Source: Chitinophagales bacterium (lineage in GTDB: Bacteria; Bacteroidota; Bacteroidia; Chitinophagales; JADIYW01). Taken from it: a stretch of 64,000 nt of DNA. The position numbers and the translations under genes are program-made. Below are positions 17,677 to 25,682 of this stretch, one piece after another. Position 1 is the first letter of the stretch, and each line of letters starts with the position of its first letter. Below the pieces are notes generated by a model, which searched no databases, was not told the origin of the DNA, and worked only from the letters and a program-made list of their open reading frames with translations. The stretch covers positions 248,001 to 312,000 of the forward strand of contig JACJXT010000013.1 of the NCBI GenBank assembly GCA_020636535.1. Direction: 5' to 3'.

Positions 17677-18621
17677 ATGAGTTGGAACGACAAACCATAT
17701 CATTTTCCCAATCAGACCAATTTTTATAAAGGAAAAGTTAGAGATGTTTATACTATCAATAACGATTTATTGGTGATGATTGTTAGTGATAGAATTTCTG
17801 CATTTGATGTGATTTTGCCAAAACCAATTCCGTATAAAGGTCAAATTTTAAACCAAATTGCACAATATTGTATTGCACAAACACAAGATATTTTACCCAA
17901 CTGGATTTTAGAATCGCCAGACGAAAATGTAACTATTGGAAAAAAATGTATACCATTTAAAATAGAAATGGTTGTTCGTGGTTATTTGGCTGGTTCTGCT
18001 TGGAGAGCTTACGAAAATGGTATTCGGACTATTTGTGGTGTTACGCTTCCAGAAGGTTTGCGTCAGAACGAAAAACTAGCTCAACCTATTATTACACCTA
18101 CTACAAAAGCAAGTGAAGGTCATGATGAAGAAATTAGTAAAGAAGATATTATTAAACAAAATATAGTTTCTAAAGATGATTATGAGCAACTAGAAAATTA
18201 TGCACTACAAATTTTTAATAGAGGAAGTGAAAAAGCATTAGAACACGGTTTAATTTTAGTTGATACAAAATACGAATTTGGAAAAATTGACGATACGATT
18301 TATTTGATTGATGAAATTCATACACCAGATTCTTCTAGATATTTTTATGCCCATTCTTATCAAACATTATTTGATAAAGGAGAAAATCCAAAGCAATTAT
18401 CCAAAGAGTTTGTAAGAGAATGGCTAATTGAAAATAATTTTATGGGAAAAACTGGACAACAAATTCCTGAAATGACAACAGAAGTTATTAATAATATTTC
18501 AAACAGATATATCGAATTATATGAAATATTGACTGGCAAAAAATTTATTCCAAGAAATTATAATCATATTGATGCTACGATAGAACAAAGCGTAGAAAAT
18601 GCATTAAAAAAATACATATGA
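17677..18621 (+). CDS. purC: Phosphoribosylaminoimidazole-succinocarboxamide synthase
   Basis: This ATP-dependent ligase joins CAIR and aspartate to form SAICAR in de novo purine synthesis. At 314 residues it is the longer, yeast-like form. Motifs: FYKGKVRDVYTINNDLLVMIVSDRISAFDVIL at the N-terminus (ATP-binding), EMVVRGYLAGSAWRAYENG, TPTTKASEGHDEEIS, LVDTKYEFGKIDDTIYLIDEIHTPDSSRY and YRELYE-type C-terminal helices. Its last codon overlaps the hemB start (ATGA), so the two are translationally coupled. The pairing of purine and haem genes has no obvious metabolic link. Confidence 0.96.
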   Translation: MSWNDKPYHFPNQTNFYKGKVRDVYTINNDLLVMIVSDRISAFDVILPKPIPYKGQILNQIAQYCIAQTQDILPNWILESPDENVTIGKKCIPFKIEMVVRGYLAGSAWRAYENGIRTICGVTLPEGLRQNEKLAQPIITPTTKASEGHDEEISKEDIIKQNIVSKDDYEQLENYALQIFNRGSEKALEHGLILVDTKYEFGKIDDTIYLIDEIHTPDSSRYFYAHSYQTLFDKGENPKQLSKEFVREWLIENNFMGKTGQQIPEMTTEVINNISNRYIELYEILTGKKFIPRNYNHIDATIEQSVENALKKYI

Positions 18622-19586
18622 TACACAGACCAAGACGAAATAGAACGACACAGGCAATAAGAAACTTAGTACAAGAAGTACATTTAACTACGCAACATTT
18701 AGTCTATCCATTATTTTTAATTGATGGACAAAATATCAAAAATGAAATTAAATCGATGCCTAATATTTTTCAATGGAGTGTTGATTTAGCGTTGAAAGAA
18801 ATTGAAGCATGTGTTAACTTAGGTATTGAGTCGTTTATTTTATTTCCTGTTGTAGATAATAGTTTAAAAGATAAAACAGGAACATATAGTTATAATAAAG
18901 ATAATTTTTATTTAAAAGCAATTCAGCAATTCAAACAAGCATTTCCACAATGTTGTTTTATCTCTGATGTAGCTTTAGATCCATATAGTAGTGATGGACA
19001 TGATGGTATTGTAGAAAATGGCATTATAGTAAATGATGCTACACTTGAAGTATTGAACAAAATGGCTTTGGCACAAGCACAAGCTGGTTTCGACTATATT
19101 GGTCCTTCTGATATGATGGACGGAAGAGTTGCTTCTATCAGACAAACACTTGATGATAATGGATTTACCAATACAGGCATTCTATCTTATACTGCAAAAT
19201 ATGCTAGTGCTTTTTATGGTCCATTTAGAGATGCTTTAGATTCTGCACCAAAATCTGGCGATAAAAAATCGTATCAAATGGATTATAAAAACCAGCAAGA
19301 AGCATTACTAGAAGCTGAGTTAGATACTTTGGAAGGTGCAGATATGTTAATGGTAAAACCAGCTATGGCTTATTTAGATATTATTCAGTCGTTAAAACAA
19401 AATAGTTATTTACCAATAGTGGCTTATCATGTAAGTGGTGAGTATGCTATGTTAAAAGCAGCACATCAAAATGGTTGGTTAGATTATAATAAGTGTGTGG
19501 AAGAAAGTTTATATGCTATAAAAAGAGCAGGTGCTTCTGTTATCATTACTTATGCAGCGAAAGACTTTGCAATGCTCCATAAATAA
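18618..19586 (+). CDS. hemB: Porphobilinogen synthase (delta-aminolevulinic acid dehydratase)
   Basis: It condenses two 5-aminolevulinate molecules to porphobilinogen in haem synthesis. The protein has 322 residues. Schiff-base lysines lie in SYTAKYASAFYGPFRDA and in MLMVKPAMAYLDII; PSDMMDGRV is also conserved. The metal-site region reads DVALDPYSSDGHDG, where zinc enzymes have Cys residues. Asp and Ser here indicate a magnesium-type, zinc-independent enzyme. The start codon overlaps the purC stop by four bases. A hairpin at 19591-19611 separates it from the convergent outer-membrane gene. Confidence 0.96.
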   Translation: MIHRPRRNRTTQAIRNLVQEVHLTTQHLVYPLFLIDGQNIKNEIKSMPNIFQWSVDLALKEIEACVNLGIESFILFPVVDNSLKDKTGTYSYNKDNFYLKAIQQFKQAFPQCCFISDVALDPYSSDGHDGIVENGIIVNDATLEVLNKMALAQAQAGFDYIGPSDMMDGRVASIRQTLDDNGFTNTGILSYTAKYASAFYGPFRDALDSAPKSGDKKSYQMDYKNQQEALLEAELDTLEGADMLMVKPAMAYLDIIQSLKQNSYLPIVAYHVSGEYAMLKAAHQNGWLDYNKCVEESLYAIKRAGASVIITYAAKDFAMLHK

Positions 19587-19590
19587 AAAA

Positions 19591-19611
19591 GGAGCACTAT
19601 AATAGTACTCC
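19591..19611 (-). terminator. Terminator between convergent hemB and outer-membrane gene
   Basis: GGAG, one mismatch, ACTAT, a 1-base loop, ATAGT and CTCC form an imperfect hairpin. On the minus strand it is followed by a T-rich run (complement of AAATAAAAAA), so it best serves the gene at 19656-20390. It may also end purC-hemB. Confidence 0.65.
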
Positions 19612-19655
19612 TTCAACATTCATTCTTCTGTAATTTCTTTATTCTGGTAGTTTTT

Positions 19656-20390
19656 TTATTTTTTCTTTCCTTCATCAGTTTTTAAGTTTCCAAAACGATA
19701 TACATATCCAACATGTATTAAAGTTCTAGAGTTGGTAATATGATATTTATCTGTCGTGTATCCATCATGATAAACTTCACCAAAACCCCAATCATAAGTC
19801 ATGTCAAAAGTAATTGCATGTTTCATATTTTCACTTACAATAACTTCTGTTCCTACACCAAATCTAATTCCATAATCGTGTCTTTTGTACACATTATCAA
19901 AATCTGCATCTACTTCATAATCGTCTAGTAAAATATTATCTACTTCTTCTGTTACTTTATCTTTTCCATTAATAGCAAAAGCATAATAACCACCGACAGT
20001 ACCATAAACTCTTAGTCGGTCATTTCCCCAACCAACATGAGCCACCACTGGAATTGTGATGTAGTTTAATCTAGTATCTCTATTATAGATATGTAACCCA
20101 CCACTAGCATAAGTTTTTCTTTCGGCAATATTACCACCTTGATTGAACTCTGCAGCGGCACCGATACCTACAAATTTATTGAACCACATCTTCCCTACTA
20201 ATCCAGCACCACCGCCCATTTTAAAACTAAACTGTCCGCCTACATCAGATAGTTTACTTTCTTTTTGGCTGTAATTTTTAAATCTGCCCATTGACAGACC
20301 ACCTTTTATACCAACTTCTACAGTTATTTTTGCGAAAGTTGAGGTTGCAAGTAGTATTAGTAATGTTGGAAGAAATAGTACCTTTTTCAT
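19656..20390 (-). CDS. Outer-membrane beta-barrel protein (PorT/OmpW-like fold)
   Basis: The 244-residue product has a signal peptide (MKKVLFLPTLLILLATSTFA) followed by KITVEVGIKGGLSMGRFKNY, the usual opening of small Bacteroidota porin-family barrels. Alternating aromatic/hydrophobic beta-strands follow (GGGAGLVGKMWFNKFVGIGA, LNYITIPVVAHVGWGNDRLR, YGTVGGYYAFAINGKD), and it ends near LIHVGYVYRFGNL. An eight-stranded outer-membrane barrel is the likely structure. Function cannot be assigned. It is a single gene convergent with hemB. Confidence 0.85.
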   Translation of the reverse strand: MKKVLFLPTLLILLATSTFAKITVEVGIKGGLSMGRFKNYSQKESKLSDVGGQFSFKMGGGAGLVGKMWFNKFVGIGAAAEFNQGGNIAERKTYASGGLHIYNRDTRLNYITIPVVAHVGWGNDRLRVYGTVGGYYAFAINGKDKVTEEVDNILLDDYEVDADFDNVYKRHDYGIRFGVGTEVIVSENMKHAITFDMTYDWGFGEVYHDGYTTDKYHITNSRTLIHVGYVYRFGNLKTDEGKKK

Positions 20391-20600
20391 AATTATTATT
20401 CATTAAGTAATGTAAAAATAAGCATTAATTGGTAAAAAGTTAACTTTTTTGAATATTTTTTAAATTGTGTTAATATTAACAAAATCATGAATATTTACTA
20501 GTTATAAATAAGTAGCATTTTGTAAAGAAATAAAACAATGTTATTCAATTAAATCTAATCAAATATAATTTAACAGATTATTGCTTTTATTGCAGATAGA

Positions 20601-20825
20601 CTAAATTTTAGTTGTAGCATCTTTTTTATTCGCTTGCTGTTGTTTTTTCAGATTTGCTTCGATATAAGTTTTTACATCTTCTATAGAATAAAACACTTCC
20701 TCTTTAGTTTCTTCCATTAACAATTCTAATTCTTCTTCTGTTGCAACTCTGCCAATCCCAAATGCTAAATCATGTGGTGTAAGTTTTTTTAGTTCTTGGT
20801 TCTTATTTTTTATGGCAGATTTCAT
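20601..20825 (-). CDS. Small hydrophilic protein of unknown function
   Basis: The 74 residues are highly charged, with a helical C-terminus (SIEDVKTYIEANLKKQQQANKK) and a central EELELLMEETKEE stretch. It has no signal, membrane segment or recognised family. The size and the LTPHDLAFGIGRVATEEELE layout recall small antitoxins or addiction-module proteins, but no toxin gene is adjacent. It lies upstream of the outer-membrane gene and downstream of thiC on the same strand, with over 100 bases on either side. Coding potential is supported by length, ATG start and Bacteroidota-like codon use. Confidence 0.55.
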   Translation of the reverse strand: MKSAIKNKNQELKKLTPHDLAFGIGRVATEEELELLMEETKEEVFYSIEDVKTYIEANLKKQQQANKKDATTKI

Positions 20826-20907
20826 ACTTCTAAGTTAAATGAATTTTCAAACAATTCCAAATGAAAATACTTAAAATTGCAAGTAGAATAATCTATTTTA
20901 TAATAAT

Positions 20908-20948
20908 AAACGAGCATCTTCGCTTCATTCCATTTCGCTCTGAGTAAC
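20908..20948. repeat. Degenerate repeat after thiC
   Basis: GCATCTTCGCTTC and TTTCGCTCTGAGTAAC form a divergent version of the cttcgct...gctcagaatgac repeat. It lies just beyond the thiC stop codon. Confidence 0.4.
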
Positions 20949-20955
20949 GGTTTGC

Positions 20956-22881
20956 TTAAGAATATATCTCGCCACCTTGTTGGTTAAACTCTTTGGCTTT
21001 TTCTTCCATGCCTTTTTGAATAGTAGATTCTAAAATTTCTGTAATTCCTTTTTGAGATTCTTCGCTGTCGCTCAGAATGACGCTTGGATTATTATTAGCA
21101 TAATCTCTTACTTCTTGCGTAATTTTCATACTACAAAAATGTGGTCCACACATAGAACAAAAATGTGCAATTTTAGCACCATCAGCTGGTAGCGTTTCAT
21201 CGTGAAATTGTAATGCTTTTTCTGGATCTAAACTCAAGTTAAATTGATCTTCCCATCTAAATTCAAATCGTGCTTTGCTCAATGCATTATCTCTGTACTG
21301 AGCACCTGGATGACCTTTAGCTAAATCGGCAGCATGAGCAGCTAACTTATAAGTAATCACACCTTCTCGTACATCTTCTTTATTAGGTAAACCCAAATGT
21401 TCTTTTGGTGTAACATAGCACAACATAGCAGTACCATACCAACCAATCATAGCTGCACCAATTGCCGAAGTAATATGGTCATAACCTGGTGCAATATCTG
21501 TAGTTAATGGACCCAATGTATAAAAAGGTGCTTCATGACATTCTTTCAATTGCTTGTCCATATTTTCTTTAATGAGATGCATTGGTACATGACCTGGACC
21601 TTCTATTATGGTTTGTACATCGTGTTTCCAAGCAATTTTAGTGAGTTCGCCTAAGGTTTCTAACTCAGCAAATTGTGCAGCATCATTGGCATCTGCAATA
21701 GAACCTGGTCGCAAACCATCACCAAGAGAAAAAGCTACATCATAGGCTTTCATAATCTCGCATATTTCTTCGAAATGCGTATAAATAAAATTTTCTTGAT
21801 GATGTGCTAAGCACCATTTTGCCATAATACTACCACCACGAGAAACAATACCTGTAACTCTTTTTGCAGTCAATGGAATATAGCGTAACAAGACACCAGC
21901 ATGAACCGTAAAATAATCAACGCCTTGTTCTGCTTGTTCAATTAAAGTATCTCTAAAAATTTCCCAAGTCAAATCTTCAGCTTTGCCATTTACTTTTTCT
22001 AATGCTTGATAGATTGGCACAGTACCAATTGGCACTGGCGAATTTCTAATAATCCACTCGCGTGTTTCGTGAATATTTTTTCCAGTAGATAAATCCATAA
22101 TGGTATCTGCTCCCCAACGACACGCCCAAACTGCTTTTTCTACTTCTTCTTCTATAGAGGAAGTAACGGCACTATTGCCAATATTAGCATTAATTTTTAC
22201 TAAGAAGTTTCTGCCAATAATCATTGGTTCGCTTTCTGGATGATTGATGTTAGACGGAATAACTGCTCTACCTTTGGCTACTTCATCTCTAACAAATTCT
22301 GGTGTAATAAAGGTAGTAGGTGTATTGGCACCAAAGCTATTGCCCTGATGTTGCTGACACAATATATCTGCTTGTCCGTTTAAACTTTCGATATATGCTT
22401 GTTGTTTTTGGTTTTCACGAATGGCAATGTATTCCATTTCTGGTGTAATGATACCTTGCTTTGCATAGTGCAATTGCGAAACATTTTTGCCTTGTTTTGC
22501 TTTTAATGGTTTTTGTATGTGTTTAAATCGTATATTATCTAAGCTATTATATTGTAATCGTTCGTTACAATAGTTAGAGGAAAACTGAGTAAGTTGTTCG
22601 GTATCATTTCGGTCTTGTATCCAAGATGCTCGTAGTTTTGTTAGACCTTGATGCACATCAATTGTAGCGTTTTCATCGGTGTATGGTCCACTAGTATCGT
22701 AAATGGTAACTGGTGGATTTTCGTGTAGCACTTTGCCATTTTGCATGGTTGGCGACAACGAAACTGCTCGCATAGCTACTTGTATATTGTGTAGTTCACC
22801 TTGCACAAAAATCTTTCTAGATTTTGGAAATGGTTTTGTTGTAATTACATTTTGTTGTGGTGTAGTATCTTGTTTTTTCAT
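20956..22881 (-). CDS. thiC: Phosphomethylpyrimidine synthase ThiC
   Basis: This radical-SAM enzyme converts aminoimidazole ribotide to HMP-phosphate for thiamine synthesis. The protein has 641 residues. Visible features: FSSNYCNERLQYNSLDNIRF in the N-terminal part, FVRDEVAKGRAVIPSNINHPE, MIIGRNFLVKINANIGNSAV, HYTV-type barrel motifs ending EGPGHVPMH, LGPLTTDIAPGYDHITSAIG, and the cluster ligands CSMCGPHFC (CX2CX4C). Between the CGPHFCSMKITQEVRDYA block and the C-terminus GMEEKAKEFNQQGGEIYS it contains an extra segment starting PSVILSDSEES, encoded by a dispersed repeat (21055-21083). It follows thiS and is likely under the same TPP riboswitch. Confidence 0.96.
   Translation of the reverse strand: MKKQDTTPQQNVITTKPFPKSRKIFVQGELHNIQVAMRAVSLSPTMQNGKVLHENPPVTIYDTSGPYTDENATIDVHQGLTKLRASWIQDRNDTEQLTQFSSNYCNERLQYNSLDNIRFKHIQKPLKAKQGKNVSQLHYAKQGIITPEMEYIAIRENQKQQAYIESLNGQADILCQQHQGNSFGANTPTTFITPEFVRDEVAKGRAVIPSNINHPESEPMIIGRNFLVKINANIGNSAVTSSIEEEVEKAVWACRWGADTIMDLSTGKNIHETREWIIRNSPVPIGTVPIYQALEKVNGKAEDLTWEIFRDTLIEQAEQGVDYFTVHAGVLLRYIPLTAKRVTGIVSRGGSIMAKWCLAHHQENFIYTHFEEICEIMKAYDVAFSLGDGLRPGSIADANDAAQFAELETLGELTKIAWKHDVQTIIEGPGHVPMHLIKENMDKQLKECHEAPFYTLGPLTTDIAPGYDHITSAIGAAMIGWYGTAMLCYVTPKEHLGLPNKEDVREGVITYKLAAHAADLAKGHPGAQYRDNALSKARFEFRWEDQFNLSLDPEKALQFHDETLPADGAKIAHFCSMCGPHFCSMKITQEVRDYANNNPSVILSDSEESQKGITEILESTIQKGMEEKAKEFNQQGGEIYS
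21055..21083. repeat. Dispersed repeat inside the thiC coding sequence
   Basis: agattcttcgct, gtc, gctcagaatgac on the + strand matches an intergenic repeat at 22984-23008 apart from the central 2-3 bases. In the thiC frame it is translated as VILSDSEES. It preserves the frame and sits in a non-conserved gap between the Fe-S motif and the C-terminus. Confidence 0.75.
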
Positions 22882-22983
22882 TTTTTTAGTATTGAGATTT
22901 TTTTAATTAGCTAATTTATAAATTGATTAATTAGCTCATTATTTGATTTCTTTCCAATTTTCCATATTTATTTTTTAGGTTTA

Positions 22984-23008
22984 AGATTCTTCGCTACGCT
23001 CAGAATGA
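22984..23008. repeat. Dispersed repeat between thiC and thiS
   Basis: agattcttcgct, ac, gctcagaatgac; the same family as the repeat inside thiC. It is intergenic and contains the core GCTACGC that also recurs in the hairpins of element B. Confidence 0.7.
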
Positions 23009-23017
23009 CAAATGCTA

Positions 23018-23221
23018 TTAACCACCAGCGACTGCTCCTATTATAATAATATCATCTTTATCGTTTAAAATAGTAGTCTGCCAATCGTCTTTTGGAATTA
23101 TATTTTCGTTGAGTGCAATGGCAATGCCATCTATTTCGGTTAAAACTTTTTCTATTACTTGTTGTAACGAAGTATGGTCTGCTATTTCAAGTGCTTCTTT
23201 ATTTACAAAAACAGTTTGCAT
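23018..23221 (-). CDS. thiS: Sulfur carrier protein ThiS
   Basis: ThiS is the small ubiquitin-like sulfur carrier that delivers sulfur to thiazole synthase in thiamine synthesis. The product has 67 residues from MQTVFVNKEALEI; an ATG directly upstream at 23224 would add one Met. A longer open frame to 23272 overlaps the TPP riboswitch and is not used. Core motifs are IAIALNENIIPKDDW and DDIIIIGAVAGG, ending in the diglycine that is thiocarboxylated. It lies 75 bases downstream of the riboswitch and 136 bases upstream of thiC. The rest of the pathway is encoded elsewhere. Confidence 0.93.
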   Translation of the reverse strand: MQTVFVNKEALEIADHTSLQQVIEKVLTEIDGIAIALNENIIPKDDWQTTILNDKDDIIIIGAVAGG

Positions 23222-23271
23222 CATTTTTAATTTAATTAAAATACACTGAAATACAATTATCGTATAACTCA

Positions 23272-23346
23272 TTCCCTACGCCAGCATGAACTGTATCAGG
23301 TTCTAAGGATAATTCTCAGCTCTAAAATAAATTAGAACACTCCCAG
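23272..23346 (-). ncRNA. TPP riboswitch (THI box)
   Basis: Read on the minus strand, the element runs GGGAGTGTT, then GCTGAGA, then GAACCTGATACAGTTCATGC and TGGCGTAGGGAA. These are the conserved pieces of the thiamine pyrophosphate aptamer: P2/J2-3 CUGAGA, ACCUGAU, and the closing GCGUAGGGA. It sits about 50 bases upstream of the thiS start on the same strand. When TPP binds it should turn thiS-thiC off. The short gap to thiS suggests translational or anti-antiterminator control; no obvious intrinsic terminator is seen. Confidence 0.95.
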
Positions 23347-23377
23347 AGTATTGTATAGTAAAGGTAACAATTATTTT

Positions 23378-23743
23378 TTAGAATTGACTTACTTTATAAG
23401 CCCAGAATATCAATAAAAACTGAATAGGAATTCTTAAAATCAATAACCAATATTTGCCTTCTGCCATTTTTGGTGGATAGATTAAGTGCGTGATATGTAC
23501 ACTTAAAAATACAACCAACATTGCTATAATTAAATTACTAGCAATATATCTAGTTGTTGGAATAGCAACACCAATAGCCAATACAATTTGTATGACGCCT
23601 ACAATATAATTTACTACATCTGGTTTTGGAATAAAACTTGGTGAGATATTAATGTAAAACTTTGGATTTTTAAAATGATTGATTCCTGCAAAGGCATAAA
23701 AAATCACCATTGTATAGAGTAGTATATTTTGAATGATTGACAT
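23378..23743 (-). CDS. DoxX-family membrane protein
   Basis: This is a 121-residue integral membrane protein with four hydrophobic segments: IIQNILLYTMVIFYAFAGINHF, IVGVIQIVLAIGVAIPT, IASNLIIAMLVVFLSVHI and YWLLILRIPIQFLLIFWAYKV. AGINHFKNPKFY and the Pro-rich loop after it are typical of the DoxX-like group. The cellular role of this subgroup is not known. It lies between the TPP riboswitch and a glycosyltransferase, all on the minus strand, with 21 bases to the glycosyltransferase stop, so it may be co-transcribed with the latter. Confidence 0.8.
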   Translation of the reverse strand: MSIIQNILLYTMVIFYAFAGINHFKNPKFYINISPSFIPKPDVVNYIVGVIQIVLAIGVAIPTTRYIASNLIIAMLVVFLSVHITHLIYPPKMAEGKYWLLILRIPIQFLLIFWAYKVSQF

Positions 23744-23764
23744 TATTCTAGTAAAGTTACTTTT

Positions 23765-24844
23765 TTATTTTGAAACAATCGTATCGAATGCTTCTTGTAA
23801 TAAATTAAAATTGGTTGAATATGGTGTATAATCGTTGAGTTGTTCTAATTGATTGATGGCACTAGCTATTTGTAAATTATTTTGTTCTTGCACTATTCCC
23901 ATTTTTAATTTTTCTAATCGCTTTGCTAAATATTCTTGTTCTGTTTGTCCAGCTGTTGGAACAAAGACAGCTTTTTTACCAAGTGTAGCTAAATCCATTA
24001 CGGTAGAATAACCAGAACGACAAATTACAATTTCAGTCGTACTCAAATAATAATACAATGCTTCGTGATGTACAAAATCTACTATATCTATATTTCTATT
24101 TAAAGATTTAACTATAATATCTTTTTTTATACCACGAATAATTAAACAACTTTTATCAATATCTTTTAATTGATGGATTATAGTAGTTTCAAAATGCGTT
24201 CGTAGTGGTTCAACACCAGATAATAGCACTACAATATCATAGTGTTTTTTTATGTCGTTCTTAGTTTTATTAGCCAACATAAACCGACTCATCAATCCTA
24301 TATAAAAATGTGGTATAGGAAAATGAATGCCATGTGATAAAATACCACTTAGATTTTTTGCATCATCAACATCTGGAATAAAAAGATAATTAAATTTTTT
24401 AATTAACTGCAAATGCATTTTTAAAAACAGAACATTCATTATACCAAATGGTTGTGGTGCTTGTAATGCAATTTGATGACAGATTAATATATTGATACAT
24501 TTATTATGATAAACACCATATCTGTTATCACTTAAAATAATATCTATTTTTTCATTTTTTATAATATTTTTTATTTGTTGATGTTCTTTATTAATGGCAC
24601 TTTTTATTTTAGGCAATTGTAGCAAACTTTGTAGAGCAGCATTTCTATTTGGAGCATATTGAATGCCATAATCTGCCAAAACATAATGTTTTAAATAAGG
24701 AAAATAATCTGTTAAAAAAGCAAGAGAATTACCATTGCCTGCTAAGATTACTGTTGCCTTTTGTTCTAATAAAAATGTTATAATAGGAATACAACGAGTA
24801 GCATGACCTAATCCCCAATCTAATGGAGCGACTAAAATTTTTTT
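23765..24844 (-). CDS. MurG-like glycosyltransferase without a canonical start codon
   Basis: The frame encodes a GT-B glycosyltransferase resembling MurG-type UDP-GlcNAc transferases. The conserved N-terminus is KKILVAPLDWGLGHATRCIP (the GLGH donor/acceptor loop), then VILAGNGNSLAFLTDYFPYL. The C-terminal half has VVLLSGVEPLRT, YYYLSTTEIVICRSGYSTVM and LGKKAVFVPTAGQTEQEYLA, the usual UDP-sugar site. Homologous sequence begins at 24844, but the codon where ATG is expected is CAT, and a TAG at 24866-24868 closes the frame without an ATG, GTG or TTG between. The first standard start is TTG at 24679, which would delete about 55 residues including GLGH. Either a rare start codon is used, the gene is inactive, or there is a sequence error. 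Confidence 0.75.
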   Translation of the reverse strand, partial: KKILVAPLDWGLGHATRCIPIITFLLEQKATVILAGNGNSLAFLTDYFPYLKHYVLADYGIQYAPNRNAALQSLLQLPKIKSAINKEHQQIKNIIKNEKIDIILSDNRYGVYHNKCINILICHQIALQAPQPFGIMNVLFLKMHLQLIKKFNYLFIPDVDDAKNLSGILSHGIHFPIPHFYIGLMSRFMLANKTKNDIKKHYDIVVLLSGVEPLRTHFETTIIHQLKDIDKSCLIIRGIKKDIIVKSLNRNIDIVDFVHHEALYYYLSTTEIVICRSGYSTVMDLATLGKKAVFVPTAGQTEQEYLAKRLEKLKMGIVQEQNNLQIASAINQLEQLNDYTPYSTNFNLLQEAFDTIVSK

Positions 24845-24894
24845 ATGTGATAAATCTGCGATGTACTAATGTAGGAAAATATCGTCACTTCCAA

Positions 24895-24920
24895 GCAGTG
24901 TCTCTTGAAAAGGACGCTGC
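24895..24920. repeat. Dispersed hairpin repeat, copy 2
   Basis: GCAGTGTCTCT and AGGACGCTGC flank a short centre (TGAAA). It is the same family as 3996-4017 and 58706-58731, and like the third copy it is preceded by TTCCAA. It lies between the broken glycosyltransferase start and the sigma-factor stop. Confidence 0.65.
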
Positions 24921-24931
24921 GTTAAATATTT

Positions 24932-25513
24932 TTAGTACTTAAAATTTTTTTCTTCCATTAATCGTTTTAAGTTGATTATAGCATAACGCATTCTTCCTAA
25001 AGCTGTATTGATATTAGTATTAGTAATTTCTGCAATCTCTTTAAAACTTAAATCTGCATAATGTCGTAGTAATAACACCTGTTTTTGTTCATTAGGCAAA
25101 AGTTCGATATAACTTCTTACAGCATCACTTTGTTGTTGTTCAAATAAAATATCTTCGTAGCTAGTTTCTTCAACAACAAGTATATCATAAGCATTAAATT
25201 CTTCTGTATTTTGTGCAAAATTCGGACTCCTTTTTTGTTTTCTAAAATAGTCCATACACAAGTTATTAGCAATCATCATTATCCACTGTAAAAACTTGCC
25301 TTCTTCGCTATAGTTGCCTTTTTTTAATCCATCTATTGCTTTAATAAAAGTGTCTTGAAATAAGTCATTGGCTAACTCATTATCTTTTACTCTAGATAAA
25401 ATAAAATTATATACTTTCTTTTGATATTTGCTTAGTAGCGTAGCAATGGCTCTTTCATCGCCTACGATAAATCTGTCAATAAGCTCTGAGTCTGTAAGTG
25501 CAACTTTATACAT
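24932..25513 (-). CDS. ECF-type RNA polymerase sigma factor
   Basis: This 193-residue sigma-70 family protein has only regions 2 and 4, as in ECF factors. Region 2 is YQKKVYNFILSRVKDNELANDLFQDTFIKAI to FLQWIMMIANNLCMDYFRKQ (residues ~28-90). Region 4 is LLPNEQKQVLLLRHYADLSFKEIAEITNTNINTALGRMRYAI (~125-175), with its helix-turn-helix. The ATG at 25513 is preferred over a GTG two codons earlier. No anti-sigma gene is next to it, unlike many Bacteroidota ECF factors. Target genes are unknown. It is divergent from uvrA. Confidence 0.93.
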   Translation of the reverse strand: MYKVALTDSELIDRFIVGDERAIATLLSKYQKKVYNFILSRVKDNELANDLFQDTFIKAIDGLKKGNYSEEGKFLQWIMMIANNLCMDYFRKQKRSPNFAQNTEEFNAYDILVVEETSYEDILFEQQQSDAVRSYIELLPNEQKQVLLLRHYADLSFKEIAEITNTNINTALGRMRYAIINLKRLMEEKNFKY

Positions 25514-25682
25514 AAACACATTGTTTTATTATAATTAAAAATATTCTTTTTAATGTAAAAGTTGCTCAATATCTACCCTTTTTTAATTGTTTTAAAAACT
25601 TAATATCAATGTTATAAATAATTTCCTAAAAAAGTATTTCCTTTAACAATGCTTAACGATAAATTGCGTAGAATTGTATGTA

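Noticed and set aside
23225..23272. N-terminal extension of thiS
   Set aside because: It overlaps the tail of the TPP riboswitch; the ThiS fold starts at MQTVFVN.
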